Below are positions 1 through 4,609 of a stretch of 7,692 bases of DNA, piece by piece. The stretch is from NCBI GenBank assembly GCA_017540385.1, contig JAFYBD010000097.1, forward strand, positions 1-7,692, written 5' to 3'. The notes beneath the pieces were generated by a model, which saw only the letters and a list, made by a program, of their open reading frames with translations, was not told the DNA's origin and ran no database searches. Position 1 is the first letter of the stretch, and the number at the start of each line of letters is the position of its first letter. Origin of the DNA: Lentisphaeria bacterium (GTDB taxonomy: Bacteria; Verrucomicrobiota; Lentisphaeria; Victivallales; UBA1829). Position numbers and translations under genes: made by a program.

Positions 1-314
1 GCCGCCTTTTTCAGGAGCACGGAGCGCAGCACGCCCTTCGGGTCGCTGACGAGGTACACGACCGTCCAGATGACCAGCGCGAGCGTGATGACCGCGAGAC
101 CGAGGAGCGAATCGTTCAGCACCTCGGCCACGGAGGGCTCGAAGACCGCCGCGCCTTCCTCGGCGTATTCGAACACGAGGTCGACCAGCCACATGATGGC
201 CGCGCCCCAGAAGAGCCAGCACAGCACGCTCACCTTCACCTCGCGGGCGGTGGCGGAGCAATACCAGACCACGGTCGAGACGATGGCCGCGAGAGCGGTC
301 AGGATCAGGCACAT
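1..314 (-). CDS. Small multi-pass membrane protein, unknown function (3' end outside window)
   Basis: I do not recognise this protein. From the ATG at 314 an open frame runs to the left edge without a stop, giving 104 visible residues, so the C terminus is missing. Three hydrophobic stretches are visible at about residues 2-18, 28-48 and 70-89, separated by a short charged loop (ATAREVK) and an acidic loop around 49-65; the visible end is basic (SDPKGVLRSVLLKK). This suggests an inner-membrane protein with at least three transmembrane helices. The start is supported by a GGAGGG ribosome-binding site at 322-327 lying inside the end of the upstream gene. Only 3 nt separate that gene's TGA from this ATG, so the two are probably translationally coupled and may act together. 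The reading frame is confident; no function can be assigned. Confidence 0.8.
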   Translation of the reverse strand, partial: MCLILTALAAIVSTVVWYCSATAREVKVSVLCWLFWGAAIMWLVDLVFEYAEEGAAVFEPSVAEVLNDSLLGLAVITLALVIWTVVYLVSDPKGVLRSVLLKKA

Positions 315-317
315 GGC

Positions 318-674
318 TCAGCCCTCCGCGGAAGCGGGCGTGCGGCGGACGATGGCGGCGCTCACCACGAGCATGCCGATCCAAATGGCGAAAATGAGGG
401 CGGTCATGGCGCCGCCGACCGTGGCGATCTCGCGCAGGACTTCGGCCGTGTTGCCGTCGCGCACGCCGGTCAGGAACGGGAACTGGAAGATGATCTCGCC
501 GTGCCAGACGTGCTCAAACGCCAGCAGGGCGCATCCGCCGAAGAAAAGTTTCTCCAGCCATCCGAGCTTGGTCGCCCAGCTGATGGTTCCGGGCTGTTCG
601 GGAGATTTCGCTGCGGCGCGGCGGACGACTCCGGCGACGACGGCAGCTGCGAGTGGAGCGCTGAAACAAGCCAT
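318..674 (-). CDS. Small membrane protein with EHVWHGE motif, unknown function
   Basis: This 118-residue protein is not one I can name. Hydrophobic segments lie at about residues 5-18, 42-53 and 84-109, with a basic stretch (RRAAAK) after the first, so it is probably a three-pass inner-membrane protein. The middle segment runs into a striking EHVWHGE (E54, H55, H58, E60); two His and two Glu near a membrane face could bind metal or heme, but that is inference. The start is well supported: a near-perfect AGGAGGT (679-685) sits 4 nt before the ATG. It is the first gene of a leftward unit and is followed after 3 nt by a second small membrane gene (1-314), so a two-subunit membrane complex is possible. 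Confidence 0.82.
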   Translation of the reverse strand: MACFSAPLAAAVVAGVVRRAAAKSPEQPGTISWATKLGWLEKLFFGGCALLAFEHVWHGEIIFQFPFLTGVRDGNTAEVLREIATVGGAMTALIFAIWIGMLVVSAAIVRRTPASAEG

Positions 675-708
675 TTTGACCTCCTAACATATTAAAAAGG
701 CTTCGTTG

Positions 709-742
709 TTCCCTGCGGGGGAAAGACATCCCTTCGCGGGAC
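709..742 (-). other. Two tandem small hairpins in 5' leader
   Basis: Two short inverted repeats follow each other in the untranslated leader of the leftward membrane genes: TTCCC/GGGAA at 709-713 and 719-723, and TCCC/GGGA at 729-732 and 738-741, each with a 5-nt loop. In the RNA the second could be extended by a G-U pair. The shared TCCC-N5-GGGA core may form a small structured leader or a protein-binding site. The stems are only 4-5 bp, so chance is a real alternative. Confidence 0.3.
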
Positions 743-915
743 GCCGTTCCAACGTAGTTGATTCCAGGGTATCTCTAAAAATTCGATCGGATGGATTTTC
801 AGCATATGGGCAAAAAGACCAATGCAGGAAGATTTGAGCGTGGCTACCCGCAGGTAACCACCGAAAATCTTACCAGTTGGACTTTGTCCGGACGCGAAAA
901 GCCGCCGAATACCAA

Positions 916-943
916 TTTTCAGAGGTGCCCTCTATGCTATACT
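916..943 (+). promoter_or_regulatory. Possible sigma-70-type promoter with internal inverted repeat
   Basis: TTTTCA at 916-921 and TATACT at 938-943 are 16 nt apart and resemble -35 and -10 boxes. A perfect inverted repeat AGAGG-TGC-CCTCT (921-933) fills most of the spacer, where a repressor would typically bind. The site faces the small gene at 1097. A second candidate lies closer to that gene (1011-1042), so which is used cannot be told from the sequence. Confidence 0.3.
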
Positions 944-972
944 ATATCACGCATGAGAGAAAATGCAAGCGC

Positions 973-1042
973 TTTTTTTTCAAAGTTTTTCCGCAAATTT
1001 GTCCGGATTGCGCTAAGAAATCGCATCCAGGAGCATCTAATT
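973..1042 (+). promoter_or_regulatory. Promoter-like element, copy A, with phased T/A-tracts
   Basis: CGCTAAGAAATCGC (1011-1024) is followed after 11 nt by TCTAATT (1036-1042). The same 14 bases and the same heptamer, 12 nt apart, recur at 1292-1324 before the thioredoxin gene. TCTAAT matches a -10 box at five of six positions; the 14-mer occupies the -35 area but is not TTGACA-like, so it may be an alternative sigma-factor -35 site or an activator site. Upstream tracts T8 (973-980), T5 (986-990) and AAATTT (995-1000) are centred about 10-11 nt apart, as in intrinsically bent DNA or UP elements. The heptamer ends 54 nt before the small gene's ATG. Confidence 0.55.
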
Positions 1043-1096
1043 CTCGAATACAGTTCACCGGAACAGCACATCGCAAACCGCAGAAAGGAACCCGCT

Positions 1097-1222
1097 ATGA
1101 ACCGCACATCGCTTTTCGCCGCAGTCTTCACCGCCACCATGCTCTGGGCCATCCTCGCCATGTTCGTGAAACTCTCCGCGGCCGTCGAAACCGCCAGCGC
1201 GGCGTTCCCGTCCGTCATGTGA
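1097..1222 (+). CDS. 41-residue membrane or secreted peptide, unknown function
   Basis: This short gene encodes 41 residues beginning MNRTSLFAAV. One hydrophobic segment spans about residues 7-29 after a positively charged N terminus (MNR), so the product is either a single-pass membrane peptide or little more than a signal peptide followed by a short tail (ETASAAFPSVM). I chose the start at 1097 because AGAAAGGA (1082-1089) precedes it by 7 nt, the same kind of site used by several other genes here, and because the longer open frame upstream does not look like protein. It has its own copy of the promoter-like element also found before the next gene. An 8-bp hairpin spans its stop codon. I recognise no family. 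A leader peptide controlling the downstream thioredoxin gene is an alternative. Confidence 0.55.
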   Translation: MNRTSLFAAVFTATMLWAILAMFVKLSAAVETASAAFPSVM

Positions 1223-1234
1223 GCCCGGACGGGA
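1206..1234 (+). terminator. Hairpin spanning a stop codon; possible attenuator or terminator
   Basis: TCCCGTCC (1206-1213) pairs perfectly with GGACGGGA (1227-1234) around a 13-nt loop holding the TGA of the small gene. A competing 6-bp pairing exists between 1211-1216 and 1233-1238. The nearest long T-runs start 22 nt further on (1257-1283), so it is not a textbook intrinsic terminator; it could reduce read-through into the thioredoxin gene or stabilise the small transcript's 3' end. Confidence 0.35.
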
Positions 1235-1256
1235 CGGAAAATGGCCGGAAAGAACC

Positions 1257-1324
1257 TTTTTCAGTTTTTTTTCGCTTTTTTTTCGAAAACCCGCTAAGAA
1301 ATCGCGCGCCCCGCACGTCTAATT
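1257..1324 (+). promoter_or_regulatory. Promoter-like element, copy B, with phased T-tracts
   Basis: The same 14-mer CGCTAAGAAATCGC (1292-1305) is followed after 12 nt by TCTAATT (1318-1324), which ends 50 nt before the ATG at 1375. T5 (1257-1261), T8 (1265-1272), T8 (1276-1283) and AAAA (1286-1289) precede it with centres about 8-11 nt apart, matching one helical turn. The one-base difference in spacing from copy A fits the tolerance of a promoter spacer. It is probably the promoter of the thioredoxin gene. Confidence 0.55.
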
Positions 1325-1374
1325 ATCAGAAATAGCGTTTTTCAACATCATTTCATCCATAGAAAGGATTTATC

Positions 1375-2532
1375 ATGAATCGTCTCGCGATTGTCGCACC
1401 GGCGGCTGCCGCCGCCATCCTCTGCACGCTCCCCGTCCTCGCGCAGGAGAAACCGAACCAGAACGGATTCGTCACGCTCGAACTGAACTGGGCCGAGGGC
1501 AGCGCCCCGGCGGAAAACCAGCCCGACGGCGACTCCATGCGGCAGATACTCGAACGCGACGAGGCGCGCGTGAAATGGCTTCAGGAACGCGTGAAAGCCA
1601 AAGCGCCCGAGATCAAACCCGAACTCCTGAACGAGGGCCAGGCTCCCGAAGAACCGAAGAAAGCCGGGGAGCAGCCCCCTGCCACGACAACCCTGCGCCC
1701 GTCCACAGTCAACACCATTTCCGCCGATCAGATGCGCCAGATCCTCGAACGCGACCGTGCCCGCGCCAGGGCCATCGGTGAACGCGTCCGCGCCGCGCAG
1801 GCCGAAGCCGAGGCCGAGAAGTACCTCGAGGAACATCCGGGCCTGTTCACACCGGGCAAGACCCCGGAAGGCTGGTTCGACAGCTTCACCGACGCCGTCG
1901 CGAAGGCGCAGAAGGAGAAAAAGCCGGTCCTCGCGCTCTTCACCGGCTCCGACTGGTGCCCGCCCTGCCAGAAGCTCGAGAAGAACATCCTGCTCCAGCC
2001 CGGATTCAAGGATTTCGCCTCGAAGTACCTCGTGCTGCTTTTCCTCGACTATCCGCGCGAGGCCAAGCTCGACGAGAACCTGAAGAAGCAGAACGACTCC
2101 CTCGCGGAGAAGTTCGGCATCGAGGGCTATCCCACCATCCACATCCTCTCCCCCGACGGCAAGAAGTCCGTGTGGTCCACGGTCGGCTATGCGCCGCTTT
2201 TCCTCGAAAACCTCAAGGAAGCCGTCGCCGGACTTGACAAGGACTATCCCGAGACCGCCAAGGCCGTGAAGGCCGCCAACGAGGCCGAGGCCAAGGCGAA
2301 GGAGGAAGCCCGCGCCGCGAAGGAGAAAGCCGAGCTCGAGGAATTCGAACGCCAGCAGAAGGAGGCGCAGCGCAACGCCGAGCTGCACCCCTGGGGAGCC
2401 GGCCGCGTCAACCGCCCCATCCAGCGCGATCCCGAACTGCTGAAGGAACTCGACGAGAACGGCCCGATCCAGGGCCCGGACGTGCTGCCCCACGGCGGCA
2501 GAGCGGTCCGCCCCTCGGTCAAGCTCGACTGA
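1375..2532 (+). CDS. Exported thioredoxin-fold protein (WCPPC) with repeat and coiled-coil arms
   Basis: This 385-residue protein probably acts as a thiol-disulfide oxidoreductase outside the cytoplasm. A signal peptide covers residues 1-23 (cleavage after VLA). Residues 53-77 and 118-142 are related, each with MRQILERD followed by a helical Arg/Glu-rich stretch. The thioredoxin domain spans about 165-290: active site W194-C195-P196-P197-C198 and the cis-proline P253 (GYPTIHIL). It resembles the thioredoxin_7/DsbD-gamma type rather than cytoplasmic TrxA. Residues 295-335 are Ala/Glu/Lys-rich, probably a coiled coil, followed by a Pro/Arg-rich tail. No membrane domain is present, so it is not a full DsbD, and no lipobox cysteine is seen. 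AGAAAGGAT (1361-1369) supports the start. A terminator follows, so it is probably monocistronic. Its substrate and electron donor are unknown. Confidence 0.88.
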   Translation: MNRLAIVAPAAAAAILCTLPVLAQEKPNQNGFVTLELNWAEGSAPAENQPDGDSMRQILERDEARVKWLQERVKAKAPEIKPELLNEGQAPEEPKKAGEQPPATTTLRPSTVNTISADQMRQILERDRARARAIGERVRAAQAEAEAEKYLEEHPGLFTPGKTPEGWFDSFTDAVAKAQKEKKPVLALFTGSDWCPPCQKLEKNILLQPGFKDFASKYLVLLFLDYPREAKLDENLKKQNDSLAEKFGIEGYPTIHILSPDGKKSVWSTVGYAPLFLENLKEAVAGLDKDYPETAKAVKAANEAEAKAKEEARAAKEKAELEEFERQQKEAQRNAELHPWGAGRVNRPIQRDPELLKELDENGPIQGPDVLPHGGRAVRPSVKLD

Positions 2533-2560
2533 CCGGCAGACACCGGAATCGTCACTCACG

Positions 2561-2593
2561 CGGCGACGTCAGACCATGACGCCGCCGTTTTTT
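2561..2593 (+). terminator. Rho-independent terminator of the thioredoxin gene
   Basis: CGGCGACGTCA (2561-2571) pairs with TGACGCCGCCG (2577-2587) over 11 positions with one A-C mismatch, around the loop GACCA, and is directly followed by six T (2588-2593). It lies 28 nt after the TGA of the thioredoxin gene, a classic intrinsic terminator for rightward transcription. Confidence 0.85.
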
Positions 2594-2617
2594 ATTGCAG
2601 TTTTTGCCTCAAAATAC

Positions 2618-2658
2618 CGTACAAAAGTACGCCCCCGGTCCTGAGAAGAACCGGGGGC
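2618..2658 (-). terminator. Probable terminator of the leftward lipoprotein operon
   Basis: A perfect 9-bp stem, GCCCCCGGT (2631-2639) with ACCGGGGGC (2650-2658), lies 30 nt beyond the last gene's TAA. In the leftward RNA it is followed by a compact CGTAC-TTTT-GTACG hairpin (2618-2631, sharing one base with the stem) and short T-runs rather than one long T-tract. It is placed as expected for terminating the convergent operon, but the weak T-tract makes the mechanism less certain. Confidence 0.6.
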
Positions 2659-2688
2659 GGATCAATACGTGTTACCTGACCGGACGGA

Positions 2689-3426
2689 TTACAGGTCGGG
2701 GACTTTCTGCGAGAGATCGTTCAACGCGCTGTTCATGGCGCGCTTCATGAGCTCGGGATAGATGCTCACGTCCTTGCCGATCCTGGCGTAGATCCAGTGG
2801 TTCAGGTAATCGCTGTCGAGCCAGTCGTACTGCCAGACCACTTCGCCGGTGGCGCGCTCCACGAGTTCGAACTTCACGCCGAGCTCGTTGGTCGAACTCC
2901 CGCTCGGGAAACCGACGACCCAGAGGACCGGCGAGAAGAAGTAGGAGATGCAGTAGGAGAACATGCGGCCGCGGTAGAACGTGCTGGTCACGGTGCCGCG
3001 CCAGATGTAATCGGCGTTGGCGGCCTGCTGCTGGTTGTTCGCCTTCGTCACGGAGGAGAAGAGTCCGGAGGTCTTCAGGCTCGCGATCGCCGCGGCGGCG
3101 AGGTCGTTCTGGGGATTGAATCCGAACCGTCCGAGCGAGACGAAGTCCACGCTGTTCTCCGGTTCGCCCTTCTCCACCCAGCCGTACGGCAGGAGCGGGA
3201 TGAGCCCGAGGTAGAGCGAACCGTGGTCGCCGGCGGGACGGACCGTGCCGGAGCCGCGCTGGTCCATGAAGGGCATGACGGCGACCGACTTGGTGGCGGA
3301 TCCGGCTTCGCGGAACCGCATCATCGCGCCGGGTGCGGCGGTGTAGTCAAACGTGGCGACGCTGGTGCAGGCTCCGAGCAGGAGCGCCGCGGCCGCGCAC
3401 GCCATGGCGAGAAGTGTCTTTTTCAT
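2689..3426 (-). CDS. Lipoprotein of unknown function, possibly TolB-N/GNA1162-like fold
   Basis: This 245-residue protein begins with a typical lipoprotein signal; the lipobox LGAC places the lipidated cysteine at residue 20. Position +2 is Thr, not Asp, so outer-membrane sorting is plausible. After a linker it starts the first strand with KSVAVMPFMDQR (46-57), the pattern seen in GNA1162, LpoB and CsgG-type proteins, followed by a Leu/Pro-rich stretch (LGLIPLLPYGW, 73-83), a helix leading to SGLFSSV (120-126), and strands ADYIWRGTVTSTFYRG and LGVKFELVERATGEVVWQYDW. A hydrophobic segment at 155-174 is unusual for a soluble lipoprotein domain. I cannot name the family. It is the last gene of the leftward operon, 42 nt after the LpoB-like gene, with AGGAG (3437-3441) 10 nt before the ATG. 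A role alongside LpoB is suggested by position only. Confidence 0.8.
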   Translation of the reverse strand: MKKTLLAMACAAAALLLGACTSVATFDYTAAPGAMMRFREAGSATKSVAVMPFMDQRGSGTVRPAGDHGSLYLGLIPLLPYGWVEKGEPENSVDFVSLGRFGFNPQNDLAAAAIASLKTSGLFSSVTKANNQQQAANADYIWRGTVTSTFYRGRMFSYCISYFFSPVLWVVGFPSGSSTNELGVKFELVERATGEVVWQYDWLDSDYLNHWIYARIGKDVSIYPELMKRAMNSALNDLSQKVPDL

Positions 3427-3468
3427 CGTGGGAAATCTCCTGATCGTCTGGATGCCGTCCGGGCCGGA

Positions 3469-4122
3469 TCACCAGCCGACCGAGCTTTTCTTCTTCATGA
3501 ACGCGAGCTGCTTGGTGAACTTCCACATCACCAGCCCGGTCTGGACGTCGGCCATTTCGAGCGAGAACGTCCGGGTCACGGCGCGCTTGCCGTCGTCGGA
3601 AACGGAGTTCGAGGTCACTTTCGGACGGAGGACCAGGCGGGCGGCCTGGAGCGTGCCGCGCTTGGCCACGGTGCTCTGGTCGAAGTTCTCGTCGTACTCG
3701 AGGTCGCGCGAAGCGGCGATGGCCTGCGTGCGTCCGGCGCCCTCGGCCATGGTCACGTCGACCTTGCCGGCGTTCAGGAGCTCTTCGAAGAGCATGTCGG
3801 TGATCTCGGAGGTATTCAGGTCGGGATCGTCGGTGTCGTTGATGGTCTTGTCGAGCTTCAGGACCGGGATCGCGTCATCGTCGCCCATTTCCTGCTTGTA
3901 CTTCTTCAGGAACGAAATGAACTTGGCGTTCGTCATGGCGCCCTCGACGGCCGCGATGGTGACCTCGCGCATTTCCTCGCTGGAGACCGCGCCGACCTGG
4001 CGGAGCCCGGTCTTGGTGGTGGCGGGGTCGTAGATCCTGGTGTTGCCGCCGCTGCTGGAGCAGGCCGCGAAGAGCATGGCCGCGCCAGCCGAAAGTCCGA
4101 GGATGAGAATACGTGCGTTCAT
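3469..4122 (-). CDS. lpoB: LpoB-like penicillin-binding protein activator lipoprotein
   Basis: This 217-residue lipoprotein resembles LpoB (COG3417), which in E. coli reaches from the outer membrane through the peptidoglycan to activate the synthase PBP1b. The lipobox FAAC puts the lipidated cysteine at residue 21. The family pattern follows: a helix (49-78), strand IPVLKLDKTINDTDDPDLNTSEITDMLFEELLNAGKVDVTMAE in short form at about 85-127, then LVLRPKVTS and RTFSLEMADVQTGLVMWKF near the end, closing with SVGW. The E. coli protein has a long Pro-rich disordered linker; here residues 22-48 are shorter and hold one Pro, so reach across the periplasm may differ. AAAGGAT precedes the ATG by 8 nt. 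The YcfL-like gene ends 18 nt upstream, the same order as E. coli ycfL-lpoB. Activation of a class A PBP is inferred; no such enzyme is in the window. Confidence 0.82.
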   Translation of the reverse strand: MNARILILGLSAGAAMLFAACSSSGGNTRIYDPATTKTGLRQVGAVSSEEMREVTIAAVEGAMTNAKFISFLKKYKQEMGDDDAIPVLKLDKTINDTDDPDLNTSEITDMLFEELLNAGKVDVTMAEGAGRTQAIAASRDLEYDENFDQSTVAKRGTLQAARLVLRPKVTSNSVSDDGKRAVTRTFSLEMADVQTGLVMWKFTKQLAFMKKKSSVGW

Positions 4123-4140
4123 GAGGTGATATCCTTTCTG

Positions 4141-4599
4141 TTAATTGGCCTCTTTGAGGCTGATTTTGAAATCGCTGCAGTATTTGGTCGGCGCGACGGA
4201 CTGGAGGAAGAGCGTTTCGCCCGGGATGATCGTGGCGTCGCGCCAGTCGGCCAGCACGGTGTTGTTCACCGCCATGCCGTCCTCGTCGAACCAGGTGAAC
4301 CGGTACCGGATCTTGTACGGGTTCTCGCCGGTGATGCCGCTCCAGGCCTGCGAGAGCACGCCCGTGCGGAGGTTGATGACCTCGAGCTGGACCCGCTTGA
4401 ATCCGTCGGCGGTCCTGCCCATCGTGACGCTCTGGAGCCCCAGGCGGTCCTTCAGGAATCCGTCGGTCACGAACCGCGCGTCCGCGATGGTATTCGGCGT
4501 CATGGTCTTGTCCGCGTTTTCAACCGTGTTCACGGTGTCCTGGCAGGCCGCCAGCATCAGGGCCGCGGCAAACCACCCGAGCAAGCATGTTTTCTTCAC
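4141..4599 (-). CDS. ycfL: YcfL-like (DUF1425) outer-membrane lipoprotein
   Basis: This 152-residue lipoprotein has the lipobox LAAC with the lipidated cysteine at residue 19. Its second half carries the features of the YcfL/DUF1425 family: a strand ending in YRFTWFDEDGMAV (98-110), then IIPGETLFLQSVAPTKYCSDFKISLKE, the family's P-x-E ... AP ... DFxI ending. YcfL is a small beta-sandwich lipoprotein without an established activity; in E. coli its gene lies immediately upstream of lpoB, as here. The start is GTG at 4599, supported by AGGAG (4607-4611) 7 nt before it and by MKK followed by the hydrophobic core. That ribosome-binding site overlaps the TAG of the upstream gene, implying translational coupling. 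A single extra cysteine (YCSDF, residue 142) is present in the mature domain. The gene symbol is assigned by family and synteny. Confidence 0.78.
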   Translation of the reverse strand: MKKTCLLGWFAAALMLAACQDTVNTVENADKTMTPNTIADARFVTDGFLKDRLGLQSVTMGRTADGFKRVQLEVINLRTGVLSQAWSGITGENPYKIRYRFTWFDEDGMAVNNTVLADWRDATIIPGETLFLQSVAPTKYCSDFKISLKEAN

Positions 4600-4609
4600 A
4601 ATCGTTCTC

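Larger units (their letters stand above)
675..1096. other. Divergent intergenic region, 422 nt
   Basis: No convincing gene lies here. The left part is the leader of the leftward membrane genes: an AGGAGGT ribosome-binding site (679-685) and two small tandem hairpins (709-723 and 728-742). The middle (about 745-900) has an imperfect inverted repeat at 842-859 (GGCTACC / GGTAACC, one mismatch) and a GTCCGGAC palindrome near 886-893. The right part holds plus-strand signals: a possible sigma-70-type promoter (916-943), T/A-tracts in phase with the DNA helix (973-1000) and the first copy of the repeated promoter-like element (1011-1042). Base composition is visibly richer in A and T than in the flanking genes. 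Confidence 0.7.

Noticed and set aside
791..1096. Upstream extension of the small gene to an ATG at 791.
   Set aside because: The added residues look like translated non-coding sequence, cross the promoter-like element and have no good ribosome-binding site; the start at 1097 has one.
937..1218. A 93-codon minus-strand frame opposite the small gene.
   Set aside because: No ribosome-binding site or domain; it covers the T-tracts and promoter element and is antisense to the better-supported 41-residue frame.
1375..2532. Calling the WCPPC protein DsbD or a cytochrome-maturation thioredoxin.
   Set aside because: It has no transmembrane domain and no cytochrome-biogenesis neighbours; only the fold and active site are supported.
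1348..2559. A 403-codon open frame on the minus strand, opposite the thioredoxin gene.
   Set aside because: It is low-complexity Leu/Gly/Arg-rich and antisense to a gene with signal peptide, WCPPC site and terminator.
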